In this document: piece after piece, positions 47,101-55,908 of the stretch
Numbering within the stretch: the first letter of the stretch is position 1
How the letters are laid out: each line of letters opens with the position of its first letter
Made by a program: the position numbers and the translations under genes
Assembly (NCBI RefSeq): GCF_023276375.1
Contig: NZ_JALLPK010000001.1
Coordinates: 1,488,001 to 1,552,000, forward strand
Length of the DNA stretch: 64,000 bases
Source of the DNA: Halocatena marina
GTDB taxonomy: Archaea; Halobacteriota; Halobacteria; Halobacteriales; Haloarculaceae
Direction of reading: 5' to 3'
The notes under the pieces: model-generated
What the model saw: only the letters and a program-made list of their open reading frames with translations
The model's database searches: none
Told to the model about the DNA's origin: nothing

Positions 47101-47159
47101 GAGGACATGCAGGCCGTGTGGATATCGGAGGTGAAAACAGTTCCGTCAGCGTCACTCAC
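44139..47159 (-). CDS. PAS/GAF multi-domain regulator of the bacterio-opsin activator (Bat) type
   Basis: 1006 residues from GTG 47159 (ATG 47108 also possible). In order: an N-terminal winged helix (about 25-95, PEIADSLDCPRRTAYKRLQK), four PAS domains (about 115-610; PAS starts such as FVEQSLVGVCIIQDGIVKYV and YRIAVENVRDGVYMTDADRR), a GAF domain (about 625-780), a Bat N-terminal-type domain, and the C-terminal HTH_10 domain (RQRTALEAACYSGFFDSPRE, then VAASLDISSSTFHQHLRKAQ). Bat-like proteins sense light, oxygen or redox and activate genes directly, without a phosphorelay. The extra N-terminal HTH gives a two-headed protein, which is less common. The signal is unknown. Confidence 0.9.
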   Translation of the reverse strand: MSDADGTVFTSDIHTACMSSRHASEDVYAETLSVFEHTDHPNEPLTSPEIADSLDCPRRTAYKRLQKLVDLGALRTKKVSSSGRVWWRLSTTSTDDLDASKSDRSELEAGQATKSRYQRFVEQSLVGVCIIQDGIVKYVNPTFTDILGYTPDEALGESVLDFVAEDERARVAEYVRQREHGEIDVIRYEGRGKHADGTAVDVEIHGDLIEYEGEPAILGTLVDMSERKERERELEDYRIAVENVRDGVYMTDADRRFTMVNDAYCELTGYTREELLGSSFSQVVDNEGLSQSAELIQDLREGERDVASTDSYHYTPDGERIPVENRFTIRPDDEAFQGTTGVVRDITDRLERERELREQRDRYHRLVETSSASIVIYTADGTIAYVNDAATDRLAANAADDLLGESAIEFVHPDDRFETTERIQRVIDERVAHSPIETKLIDANGRLKHAILTSTPIMHEGEPAAQIVVNDITDRKERERQLELYETIFETINDGVYAVDGEGYFTMVNEAYANMVGYDREELCGEHVSLIVDETIIATAEEVEAEMRRGEGDEPKVEADLQRSDGETTTAEATFSLLPGEALHERVGVVRDITERKEQERRLEQQRQEVAALNHLQGVALNVSDIVLGQSTRTEMEQRVCERLAASNVYDFAWIGHTSRDGRELTAHAATGASGHLTDITISLDENDPTGQGPIAQAMNTQSVQLSRNICEDPAYEQWCEDRDCQTHSVIAVPIVYKGRRYGVLNLYTERSATIGDIEQAIIRQLAEIVGHAITALERGKSLLADRMIEVEYYSTVLAEPLVSKVDGALELSSDRAIHLDDDDYLHYYTIDGLTAEQCMELVDEFPSVTSARVLIEEGDHVRIAVRMTDDTLAALFWRFDGRTKSTEITNDELRVVGELPATANVRAVTEAVEEIHPDMEFAGQRYITRQQVSPGEFRTVIEDSLTDRQRTALEAACYSGFFDSPRESSGEDVAASLDISSSTFHQHLRKAQKKLLNVAFGNALQ

Positions 47160-47283
47160 GATGTCATTAGGCTACAACGGAGTGGGTGGCATTTGTAGCC
47201 CAGATTAGCTTATCCGCCGGCAGAAGAGAGTAGTTCACGACGATTGCTCAACTATCGCTGTCTCGTGGATGAGAGTCGAACCG

Positions 47284-47847
47284 TTACTCCGGATAATTGG
47301 GTCTAAACGACCAAGCGGGCGCAGGATTATACAGCCGCTCATCGGTATCGTCAGCGTACGGCATCCGATCAGGTGCTTCGAGTAGTTCGAGATACAATCC
47401 CCACTCCACTCGACAGTATACGTACGTCAAGCCCTCAGTTGGTCCATCATTGTTCGTCTGTGGGCTATCGAGCACCGTGACGTCGTCTCGATCGTCCAAT
47501 GAAGCCACAGCCGCGTCAATCTGTTCGACGTGGAGTGCGAGATGCATCGCTCCCGCATCCGAGTTTTTCGTTGGTTTCTCATCTTGATCGGGAGCATCCC
47601 ACTCGAACAGTTCGAGATTCGTCGTCGGACCACACCGCAACATCGCAAGCGACGCTGTCGCGTCTGGATGAACGTCGAGGCGACGTTCCATCGAGTCACC
47701 ATCAGAATCACCGAATGGGCCTTTTCGGTACAGTTCTTCACAGTCGAGGACGTCGACGAAGAAATGAACCGCTTCGTCGAGGTCCGGAACAGTCAGCCCA
47801 ACGTGGTGAACGTCGTGTGCCGTCAACGGGTGCTGGGTGTCGGTCAT
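47284..47847 (-). CDS. VOC-superfamily (glyoxalase/dioxygenase fold) protein
   Basis: 187 residues. DVHHVGLTVPDLDEAVHFFV begins the first betaalphabetabetabeta unit with a metal His, and GAMHLALHVEQIDAAVASL begins the second with another His. A Glu/Tyr-rich end (WGLYLELLEAPDRMPY) supplies the usual Glu ligand. VOC proteins include glyoxalase I, extradiol dioxygenases and methylmalonyl-CoA epimerase. The specific reaction cannot be assigned. It stands alone between the Bat-like regulator and the antiporter gene. Confidence 0.85.
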   Translation of the reverse strand: MTDTQHPLTAHDVHHVGLTVPDLDEAVHFFVDVLDCEELYRKGPFGDSDGDSMERRLDVHPDATASLAMLRCGPTTNLELFEWDAPDQDEKPTKNSDAGAMHLALHVEQIDAAVASLDDRDDVTVLDSPQTNNDGPTEGLTYVYCRVEWGLYLELLEAPDRMPYADDTDERLYNPAPAWSFRPNYPE

Positions 47848-48032
47848 GCCACACGGGTCTGTGAGGAGATAAAATAACGGTTGGCTTCTCTGTCTGAAGC
47901 GATAATCGACAATGAGAGTTCATAATCGAGGGTGACGGTGAACACTATCCCTCACGTGGCCGGAAGAACATCTCGCGGCTGGAGTCCGTCGAAGACATCA
48001 TCGGTCATAGATTTGATAACGACCCGTGATTC

Positions 48033-49874
48033 TCACTGAGTGGGATACTGATCGATGACTCGCTGAATCTCATCCTCCCACCCGAGAAGGATGAGTGAAT
48101 CGTTGCGCTCGAAAGTGAACGAACTGTTCCACGATTTGATTTCACCATCTCGGACAACAGCAGCGAGGATCGTATTCTGTGGTAGCGTTGCTTCGAACTC
48201 ATCGGGCGTTACTCCAATGAGATCCGGCGTTTTCACCACTAACTCACGAATCGCACGACTTCGAAGGAACTGGACGATCCAACTGGTTTCATCGGTCAAG
48301 TCGCCGACAGCCCATGCTTCAGTCAATGACGTGGGAAGCGTCTCCGCACCGAGACGCTCAAACTGCTCTGTATTCTCGCGCATATTGACGCGCGCGATCA
48401 CAGATGTGATGTTGAACGTCTCGATCGCAAGCTCTGCGATGCGGAGATTCGCTTCATCGTCATCGGTTGCGGCGACGAGTAATTTTGCATTCCGTATACC
48501 AGCAGCAGGAAGGACATCGGGATCAGTCCCGTCTCCTGCATGGACGATGAATCCTGCATCGCGTGCTGCTTCGAGCTGTTTTCGATCTGACTCGACGATC
48601 TCGACTCGTTGACCGTCCTCTAAATACCGTTCGGCCAACGTTCTCCCGACCGAACCGCCTCCGATGATGATGACTCGTTGTGGAATAACATCGAGGTACT
48701 CTGCGATGTGACGTGCAAATCCACCCTCAAAGACGACGGTAACAAGAATCACAAGGAACACTGTCCCAGCCAATCGAGTGGCCGAGATCGGTCTGACCTC
48801 CTGAATCCGGAGTGCAAAGAGCGTTGCAACGCTCGCTGGAATGATGCCGCGTGGCGCGACGAAACTCATAAAGAGTTTTTCATGAAGCGTAAATCGATCA
48901 CCCCTCGCCGAGACAAACACGAGCAGCGGGCGGATGACGAATACGACAGCAAGAATAACGATAAGACCGCCAACTCCCAGCGCCTCAAGCGAATCGAAAT
49001 CAATCAAGGAAGCGAGCATGATGAAGATAAATGACAGCACGAGTAGCGTCAGATCGTCTTTGAACTCCGCGATGTTCGCCTCATACGGGAGGTCAGTATT
49101 TCCGAGTAGGAGACCGACCGTCGCTGCCGCAACGATGCCCGCTTCTCCAGAGAACGTTTCTGCACTCGCGTGTGCGACGACTGCACTCGCTAAGACGAGC
49201 AGCCGCGAGTATTGGGGTGCGTTCCGGGGAGAGAGATCGATATGCTTGAGCACGTACCAAACACAGAGACCGACAACGCACCCAATAAGAACTCCAATTC
49301 CGAGACGGCTAAAGAACGCTCGAAGAAAAGCAGTGAAATCTGTTTCCTGAAGGGTAACAGCTTCGTAAATTGCAACAGCCAAGATGGCTGCGGTTACATC
49401 GTTCACAACCCCCTCAGTTTCGAGGGTAGCAGCAACGCGCTCACGAACGTGGACAACCGAAAGTATCGGCCGTATAACCGTTGGACCAGTTGCGACGAGA
49501 AGCGCACCGACGAGTAATGAGACGCCCCACAATGCTCCAACAGCGATGTGCACCACGACAGCCGTTCCCACGAAGGCGATGATCGCACCAATGGTTATCA
49601 GACCCAGTGTCTCCGAGGGTGCTTGTCGAAGTTTCGTGGTGTTGAGGTTGAACGCGCCTTCAAAGATGATGATCGAGACGCTCAACCCAACGATTGGAGT
49701 CAATGCACCACCGAACGTCTCGCGTGTGAGGAGTCCCAGACCTTCTGGCCCAATTGCAATCCCAGCAATGATGAGAAACGGGACACTTGGCACTTGAAAC
49801 CGATCAGCAAGCACCTGTGCGGCAACTCCAAGACCTATGACGATCGCAAAGATTTGTAAAATTGATGAGCTCAT
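48033..49874 (-). CDS. CPA1-type Na+/H+ antiporter with TrkA-N and TrkA-C regulatory domains
   Basis: 613 residues from ATG 49874, which has GGAGG just upstream. The longer frame from 49973 adds 33 residues without a helix. Twelve or thirteen membrane helices cover about residues 1-400, with FVAPRGIIPASVATLFALRI as a conserved late helix. A Rossmann TrkA-N domain follows (RVIIIGGGSVGRTLAERYLE, nucleotide-binding GGGSVG, about 415-530), then a TrkA-C-like domain up to the end. Antiporters of this form expel Na+ (or K+) in exchange for protons and are gated by NAD(H) or a cyclic dinucleotide at the TrkA domains. Salt and pH balance are obvious needs in a halophile. Confidence 0.92.
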   Translation of the reverse strand: MSSSILQIFAIVIGLGVAAQVLADRFQVPSVPFLIIAGIAIGPEGLGLLTRETFGGALTPIVGLSVSIIIFEGAFNLNTTKLRQAPSETLGLITIGAIIAFVGTAVVVHIAVGALWGVSLLVGALLVATGPTVIRPILSVVHVRERVAATLETEGVVNDVTAAILAVAIYEAVTLQETDFTAFLRAFFSRLGIGVLIGCVVGLCVWYVLKHIDLSPRNAPQYSRLLVLASAVVAHASAETFSGEAGIVAAATVGLLLGNTDLPYEANIAEFKDDLTLLVLSFIFIMLASLIDFDSLEALGVGGLIVILAVVFVIRPLLVFVSARGDRFTLHEKLFMSFVAPRGIIPASVATLFALRIQEVRPISATRLAGTVFLVILVTVVFEGGFARHIAEYLDVIPQRVIIIGGGSVGRTLAERYLEDGQRVEIVESDRKQLEAARDAGFIVHAGDGTDPDVLPAAGIRNAKLLVAATDDDEANLRIAELAIETFNITSVIARVNMRENTEQFERLGAETLPTSLTEAWAVGDLTDETSWIVQFLRSRAIRELVVKTPDLIGVTPDEFEATLPQNTILAAVVRDGEIKSWNSSFTFERNDSLILLGWEDEIQRVIDQYPTQ

Positions 49875-50269
49875 GATCCTCCCCCTAGAAGATTGATGCT
49901 GTGCGGCCAAGAATCTGTCCAGTGTGTAACCGACCATCACTGAACTGACGACTGGTCGCGTCTGTTCGAACAATCAGAGAACGTGTCGCTTCGGCAAGTC
50001 ACGATTCGAGACGAAAGCCTCGTCTACCGAACAGAGAGACCGTCGAGATGCACGAATGTATCGGCGGCTATCCGTGCTCTACCATTACAGAGACCATCTG
50101 TGTTCGTCTACGACCGGAACGACAGAGTGCCTCCATTCCTACAAGGATAGTACACGATTGAGACAATGAGCCAATATGAACTACATACACGAATGTATCT
50201 ACAAGTAACTCTTTTTATTTTAGCATAATAAAATATTTATACTATTAGAATTAATATTTTTATGGATAG
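49875..50269. other. Intergenic stretch with AT-rich promoter of the next gene
   Basis: No gene. A run of A/T (about 50210-50262, with TATTTATACT at about 50230-50239) lies before ATG 50270 and is a plausible TATA region. Confidence 0.5.
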
Positions 50270-51421
50270 ATGAGAGAAAATCAATCCACAAAACGTACTC
50301 GCAAGTATATCGACAGACGAACACTCCTCAAGACCGGAGCAGTTGGGGCGGCGGGCCTTGCCATGGGATCTGGATTCGCCAGCGCACGTCTCGAATCGAA
50401 CGACGAACCACTACGCGGGAGCAACGTTCATACAGTAACATCGTCGGGAGGGGCTGAAATCTCCGAAAAACAGCGTCATGAGATTCGTACGCGCGCTGTT
50501 CGAGACTACGAGCGGAAAAACGGCCGCTCGGTAGACGCCATCGGGGTAAGCAAACCGCAAGCCAATGAGAGCAACGTAGTGGCATACGCCTACGGTCTCG
50601 ACGCGAACGGGAGGGCCCATTCATACGTCGGTCTCGCTGGCGAAGACACCACACGTGCAGAGATGCAGTCCGGACGGGCAGAAGCACTCATTCACAATCG
50701 ATTCGACCGGCGCGTTTCTGAACTCTCCTCGAACATCAAAGCCTCGGAGCAACAGGTCACCACGATGGCTGGCGGAACAGTTACCGACACGGAAAACATG
50801 GAACAGTTCGGTAAATTTGATCTAGAGTATGCTTCAGATCCCTATGGTGTAGTAGGGATGACCAACTACTGGTTCAAAGACACGACCAATAGTTCAGAAG
50901 CAGATGCCCATGCGTTCCATACCCCTGCTGGCTACGAACCTGGGACCCAAGCGTTCGGCTCCGAGTACAAGAACGATTGGGGACGAGTGTTCCACCGATG
51001 GAACAAGTGTGAGATGGGGAATACGAATCTCGACTACGGACAGTGGCAGCCATACGGAACGAAGAGTGGGTCGACGACACAGGGATATTCGGTGAGTGTG
51101 AGTGTCGGATACGAAACCGGATACGCGACGGCCGGACTGTCGTGGTCATACAGCCAACCGAACGTCGAAGTTGTGGATGAGTCTTCAGCATACAACACCT
51201 ACAACCAGTGGCACCTGAAACTGAACAGCGATTGGGACGATGATACGCGGACGAACTTCATCGGCTTTCAACCATCAAGTACCGTCTCCACGGACGACTG
51301 GGAATCCTCGATGGGTGAAAAAGATATCTGCGAACTAGAGGTCAAGGCGCGGTTCGACAACGGGTATAGCCACTTCCGACGGCTGCGGACGTGGAATACA
51401 TACAAGATCGTGCCTGCCTGA
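50270..51421 (+). CDS. Tat-exported protein of unknown function
   Basis: 383 residues. The N-terminus has a Tat signal (DRRTLLKTGAVGAAGLAMGS, about residues 15-34). The first half (about 65-165) is helical and charged (EKQRHEIRTRAVRDYERKNG). The second half is rich in Trp, Tyr, Ser and Gly with short alternating strands (YSVSVSVGYETGYATAGLSW, NQWHLKLNSDWDDDT), as in beta-sandwich or lectin-like domains. I do not recognise a family. An isolated, strongly AT-rich promoter and the exported GH16 gene about 390 bases downstream suggest an extracellular role, perhaps on glycans, but that is inference. Confidence 0.7.
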   Translation: MRENQSTKRTRKYIDRRTLLKTGAVGAAGLAMGSGFASARLESNDEPLRGSNVHTVTSSGGAEISEKQRHEIRTRAVRDYERKNGRSVDAIGVSKPQANESNVVAYAYGLDANGRAHSYVGLAGEDTTRAEMQSGRAEALIHNRFDRRVSELSSNIKASEQQVTTMAGGTVTDTENMEQFGKFDLEYASDPYGVVGMTNYWFKDTTNSSEADAHAFHTPAGYEPGTQAFGSEYKNDWGRVFHRWNKCEMGNTNLDYGQWQPYGTKSGSTTQGYSVSVSVGYETGYATAGLSWSYSQPNVEVVDESSAYNTYNQWHLKLNSDWDDDTRTNFIGFQPSSTVSTDDWESSMGEKDICELEVKARFDNGYSHFRRLRTWNTYKIVPA

Positions 51422-51807
51422 TATTTCACGAACAGACACTAGTAATGGCGCTCATTCGATACGGGTGCATCTGACGACGCGACGGCATTTATTTTCAGTT
51501 CGTTCTACCGTGGTGGGCTCGTGCTAACACGCTTTGCCGACATCCGAGTGGTGTTCACGTAGTCTGTACATCAACGATCGTGTGAGATTCGGTGAAGCAG
51601 TCTGAAATCGCAGTCATCCGTGACCAGACACCGCATCCGATTCACCAATTCGCCAAATTAATATATAAATATAATATTATCTTACTATCAAAACAATCAT
51701 ATTATGATAGAATAATTTATAATAATAGAGTTGAATTTATTCATGTCGGTCGGTTACGGAGATTATCCCACTAGCGTCTTGAGGCAGTCAGTGACCGACG
51801 ACAGAGA
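51422..51807. other. Intergenic stretch before the GH16 gene
   Basis: No gene seen. Very AT-rich from about 51658 to 51745, the likely promoter region of the GH16 gene. Confidence 0.5.
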
Positions 51808-51816
51808 GTGAAGACA

Positions 51817-52716
51817 ATGATCGACGACAGTTCACGCGGATCGAGAGACGAATCGACCAGCAAACGACTCCGGCGGAGACGTTTCCTGCAGACCGCGGCG
51901 GCGACACTCGGTGGCACAGCCATCGCTTCGACCGTGAGTGCTACATCCGGTAGTGACAACATAGGTTCGGATCAGGTGCACACGCAGGCGTTCGACAATA
52001 ATGAGTGGACGCTCACTTGGCGCGATGAATTCAATCAGGGGTCAATCGATCAAGGCATCTGGAACTTCGAGAGTGGTAACAACAACGGGTGGGGGAATAA
52101 CGAACTCCAGTACTACCAACGTGAGAACGCGTGGGTTGAGAACAATCATCTCGTCATCGAAGCCCGCGAAGAGCAAGCCAACGGCTTTGATTACACGTCC
52201 GCGCGTATGACCACTGCTGGAACGTTCGAAAAACAGTACGGTCGTGTGGACGTTCGTGCCCGTCTCCCACAGGGGCAGGGTATTTGGCCTGCAATCTGGA
52301 TGCTCGGTGCCGATATCGGATCGGTCGGGTGGCCTAACTGTGGTGAAATCGACATTATGGAACTGATCGGGAACGATATCGACACCGTGCACGGCACCAT
52401 CCATGGGCCTGGGTATTCCGGCGGGAACAGCATCGGTGGCTCCTACAACAACGGATCATTCGCCGACGCCTACCACGTCTTCCAACTCACGTGGTACCCC
52501 GATGCTATCAAATTCTTCGTGGACGGACAGCACTACTTCACAATCACGCTGTACGACGTGGAGAACTCGGGGTACGAATGGGTGTTCGATGACGGTCCAT
52601 TCTTCTTCCTCATGAACGTTGCTGTCGGTGGCAACTGGCCCGGCAATCCCGATGCCAGCACACCGTTCCCCCAGCGCATGGAGGTTGACTACATCAGAGT
52701 CTACGACTGGGTCTAG
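51817..52716 (+). CDS. Tat-exported GH16 endo-beta-glucanase (laminarinase type)
   Basis: 299 residues from ATG 51817 (a GTG three codons earlier is possible). The Tat signal (RRRRFLQTAAATLGGTAIAS) is followed by a GH16 domain: EWTLTWRDEFNQGSIDQGIW at the start, ITLY and FYF-like strands, and the catalytic motif GEIDIMELIG (ExDxxE, both Glu present, about residues 180-189). Motifs WPAIWMLG and HGTIHGPGYSGG are typical of bacterial laminarinases and mixed-link glucanases. The enzyme hydrolyses beta-1,3 (or 1,3-1,4) glucans of algal or fungal origin outside the cell. There is no carbohydrate-binding module. The exported protein of unknown function upstream may belong to the same function. Confidence 0.93.
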   Translation: MIDDSSRGSRDESTSKRLRRRRFLQTAAATLGGTAIASTVSATSGSDNIGSDQVHTQAFDNNEWTLTWRDEFNQGSIDQGIWNFESGNNNGWGNNELQYYQRENAWVENNHLVIEAREEQANGFDYTSARMTTAGTFEKQYGRVDVRARLPQGQGIWPAIWMLGADIGSVGWPNCGEIDIMELIGNDIDTVHGTIHGPGYSGGNSIGGSYNNGSFADAYHVFQLTWYPDAIKFFVDGQHYFTITLYDVENSGYEWVFDDGPFFFLMNVAVGGNWPGNPDASTPFPQRMEVDYIRVYDWV

Positions 52717-53050
52717 CTCGACGAACTACATGTTTCACATAAACTTGTGAAACAACAACTGGCAACTTGTGTACTCAGAGTCGCTCAACGCGATATTTTA
52801 TACAGGAGCTCTCCAGTACAGTCAGACATACTCACGATGCTACATCTGGTAGGATAATACTCAAAAAACGGACTACCCCACTATCCACACTGGGATATTA
52901 ACCTCATAGAAAATAAAATAAGTGTGGTAACGACCACAGCTCGGAAACCGATCAACCATCGGAACACAGAATGATAGCAAAAATATCGATAAACCAATAA
53001 AAATATCTCAGATATCACCGTTCTCGGTTTGAGCACCAGCGGAGCGATGC

Positions 53051-53069
53051 ATCACTCGTGATGAGTGAT
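53051..53069. repeat. Inverted repeat ATCACTC-GTGAT-GAGTGAT
   Basis: Seven-base stem with five-base loop in the upstream region of the Bat-type HTH gene. Could be an operator half of a larger regulatory site or a terminator of the preceding region. Confidence 0.35.
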
Positions 53070-53114
53070 TCACAATGGTGTTCTTTCACCAGTGAAGTCC
53101 GCTACAAAACACGC

Positions 53115-53134
53115 TGCACTTAAAAAAGAGTGCA
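53115..53134. promoter_or_regulatory. Dyad TGCACT-N8-AGTGCA enclosing a TATA-like run
   Basis: Six-base arms flank TAAAAAAG, itself TATA-like and about 80 bases before the regulator ATG. A palindrome over a likely TATA box is a good candidate for self-regulation of the HTH gene. Evidence is positional only. Confidence 0.4.
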
Positions 53135-53197
53135 TGTGAATCGAGGTAGTAATGAAAACAGCCATTAGGCTGTACGGGAAGCTAATAGACAAGCCAG

Positions 53198-53848
53198 ATG
53201 ACTATTCGTGCCACAATCGCTATCGATACCGCTGACTTCGACCTCGGAGAGGTCTTAACAGCACACGATACATTCGCTGAATTGACACAATTTATTCCGA
53301 TTGACGACACGCTTGTGCCGTATTTTTGGGCTGAAAATCTCGATCTCGATGCGTACGAAGCTGAAGTCCGAGCCGATCCGCGCGTTGCGCAATTGGTGCA
53401 CCTCAATGAGGGTGCTGGCCGCCGTCTCTACCAGATCGAATGGGCCGACAACATGGACGGGTTCTTGAAGCATATACATACCCCAGAGTTGTTGGTTGAA
53501 AGTGGTAGAGGGACGAATGATAGGTGGGTATTCCGGATACGAGCACAAAGTCGTGAGCCGCTGGCTGCTTTTCAAGCAGCCTGTGCTGACGAGGGGATTG
53601 TTCTGCAGGTCCAGAACGCACATCACAATCCAGATGACCCGGAGCGACCACTGTACGGACTCACCGACAAACAACAGGAAGCACTCCTGATTGCACAGGC
53701 AAACGGCTACTTCGAAATTCCTCAAGAGAAATCATTAACAGAACTTGCAGACGAAGTCGGAATTAGTCGGCAATCGTTTTCTCGGCGACTCAATCGAGGA
53801 CTCAATACACTTCTTATTAACACGCTATGTACAGCATACAAGCTGTAG
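53198..53848 (+). CDS. Bat-type (bacterio-opsin activator) HTH_10 regulator, paralogue 1
   Basis: 216 residues. An N-terminal domain of about 150 residues (TIAIDTADFDLGEVLTAHDT, then a strand-rich part) is shared by haloarchaeal Bat-like regulators. The C-terminal HTH_10 domain (KQQEALLIAQANGYFEIPQE, then LADEVGISRQSFSRRLNRGL) recognises DNA. There is no sensor domain, so the signal must come through the N-terminal domain. A second, shorter paralogue follows at 54605. Palindromes upstream, one around a TATA-like run, suggest self-control. The function of the small Bat-type regulators is generally unknown. Confidence 0.88.
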   Translation: MTIRATIAIDTADFDLGEVLTAHDTFAELTQFIPIDDTLVPYFWAENLDLDAYEAEVRADPRVAQLVHLNEGAGRRLYQIEWADNMDGFLKHIHTPELLVESGRGTNDRWVFRIRAQSREPLAAFQAACADEGIVLQVQNAHHNPDDPERPLYGLTDKQQEALLIAQANGYFEIPQEKSLTELADEVGISRQSFSRRLNRGLNTLLINTLCTAYKL

Positions 53849-54604
53849 TACGCTGGCACGCAGAGACGGTCTGTCGTTTCGATTAACTCAGTTGGCGCGT
53901 TCTCGTATCATACGTCAACATGTCCGGGGACCATGTGGAGTGTGCGATCTTCATCACAAGACCGTCCAATGCTGTTGTACATCTATTTGATTGAAGGATA
54001 CTTTGGCTTGAATAGTTTGCGAACGATTATGATGAGCACCCCCGACTAAGCAACTGTTCTGCGCTAAATGGTATCATCGAATACGAACGCATCACAGCCT
54101 ACTATGTTCGCGTTACCAGATATGTAGCTGAAGTGAATATTTCCAGTGATTCAGATTCGGCCATCTCAAGTGTTCGATTCATGTGGTAGTTATTGGAATT
54201 CGATACTTAATAAGGGTGCATATGAACTTATAAGTAATAGGTGTGAGATAGTCATAGATGAAAATACAATGGGTAACCCCAGTGATCATCAACCTTCCGC
54301 TCTTCTTGATGAGATCTCTGATCAGTCATACTCTCGTCACGAAGATGTTTTGGTAGAACGCCAGCACCCACACCATCAAACCACGCTACAAGATTGGTAT
54401 AGCCACATACAGGACCGGCTCGTAAACGACTGCTCGTATTACGCATTCAGATAGACGCTCTATGATCACCCTACAGACGAAACGACCCCGCTTGCAGTAT
54501 TGTCCGTTGCCCTCCGTCAATATGAGCAGTTGTGGTGATACCAACGTCTACACGCGACAAAACGAAAGGCCATCGCCCATTGTGAGTAGACGGGAGTACA
54601 TCCG
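53849..54604. other. Stretch between the two Bat-type regulators
   Basis: About 750 bases. One weak plus-strand frame, 54269-54454 (beginning MGNPSDHQPSALLDEISDQS), has an acidic, haloarchaeal-like composition but no recognisable domain. The rest has many stops. Otherwise nothing. Confidence 0.35.
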
Positions 54605-55240
54605 ATGACTGTCTTTGTAGAAGTGTCATTACCAAGTGACACATTCACACTTGGTGAGGTGTTGGGGACACCAGGCGTTCAGATTGAACTGGTCGAGTGT
54701 GTTCCAGTAGAGGATAGTCCGGTACCGTATTGCTGGCTGACTGGCGAATCGGATACGGCAGCGTTCGAACGCAGCGTGCGCAGTGATTCCCGGGTCACGA
54801 CACTAACTGCTCTTGAAAGGACAATCACGAAAACCCTCTATCGGATCGAGTGGGCTGCTGACGCCGATGGTCTCCTCGGTGCCTTTTGCGATCATGGACT
54901 CATCGTCGAGCACGCCACCGGAACAGGAGAGGAGTGGGTGTTTCAACTCCGTGCACCCGATCAGGCTGCACTCGATGCATTCCACGAGGAACCACGGCTC
55001 ACAGATCTCCCGCTGACGATCCAGCGTGTCGTCCACCGACCCGCAGGAAGCGATAAAACAACCAATACGATTACGCCCAAACAGCACGAAGCAGTCCTCC
55101 TCGCGTTTGAGCGTGGCTATTTTCAAGTCCCGCGAGAAACGTCACTAACCAAACTGGCAGACGAATTAGGAATCAGTCGGCAATCGTTCTCTCGGCGACT
55201 TCATCGAGGGTTGCACGGCATTCTTGCAGCACAACTCTAA
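54605..55240 (+). CDS. Bat-type HTH_10 regulator, paralogue 2
   Basis: 211 residues. Same plan as the gene at 53198: an N-terminal domain (TVFVEVSLPSDTFTLGEVLG, and GEEWVFQLRAPDQAALDAF) and a C-terminal HTH_10 domain (KQHEAVLLAFERGYFQVPRE, then LADELGISRQSFSRRLHRGL). The recognition helix GISRQSFSRRL is the same in both, while the N-terminal domains differ, so the two may bind the same DNA site in response to different signals. They are separated by about 750 bases and each has its own start region. Confidence 0.88.
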   Translation: MTVFVEVSLPSDTFTLGEVLGTPGVQIELVECVPVEDSPVPYCWLTGESDTAAFERSVRSDSRVTTLTALERTITKTLYRIEWAADADGLLGAFCDHGLIVEHATGTGEEWVFQLRAPDQAALDAFHEEPRLTDLPLTIQRVVHRPAGSDKTTNTITPKQHEAVLLAFERGYFQVPRETSLTKLADELGISRQSFSRRLHRGLHGILAAQL

Positions 55241-55908
55241 TATCGTGTGTCCCGTTTCTCAATCCGTGTTCTATCGCTTCTCTCGCCATAGCCGGGAGTT
55301 CATATTTTCTTGAATGGAGGGAGATAGCTCTCGGGGATGATCAAAGTGGCAGGCACGAACGTCGTTTGCTGGTATCTACAATCGAGACATGTACAAATAC
55401 TACTGTCGGTTGCGATACTACAGGAGGATTCTCGTCATTGTGCCCCACTGTATTGTAATCAATGTTCTATAATATTGGAATGTTTATTAATCGTTGGCTC
55501 CTTGATTCGACTGAACACCATAATCAGAAGAGACTGCATATGAAATCCAACGGAGCGTCTGGTTAGACACCAATGAATTAGTCGATATATGGAAATTAAT
55601 GATCTTGTCTAACAATTGTTCCAAATAACAATTTTTATCTAATAAATTTCGTAGATAGTGAATAAAAATAAGCCATACAATATTATATGGATGTATCGAT
55701 TCAATGTCGCTACACACACTAACAACGTTTTACACGAACGTGAGACCAGTGTTGAGCCTAGTTAGATAACTTGTTCAGGAACCAGTGATAGCTCTTCTGA
55801 CAGAGCTATATATCCCCCTTCGATAGAAACATAATTAGCAGCCAAGAATGGAAATTAGATTCCGTCTTAGTATTCGACGAAAGGTATGATGGAAAACAGC
55901 TGTTACTG
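55241..55908. other. Gene-free stretch before dgoD
   Basis: No gene seen on either strand. AT-rich over 55560-55690. Downstream ends of both flanking genes meet here. Confidence 0.5.

Larger units (their letters stand above)
52717..53197. other. Intergenic stretch with palindromes before the Bat-type regulator
   Basis: No gene. Contains three inverted repeats near the downstream end, listed separately, and AT-rich sequence over 52900-53010. Confidence 0.5.

Noticed and set aside
53159..53172. Hairpin CAGCC-ATTA-GGCTG in the 5' region of the first Bat-type gene
   Set aside because: A five-base stem with a four-base loop is easily found by chance. It could affect translation, but nothing supports this.
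54146..54454. A 102-codon frame between the Bat-type regulators
   Set aside because: Only its last 60 codons have haloarchaeal-like composition, and no domain is recognised. Mentioned in the region entry but not called as a gene.
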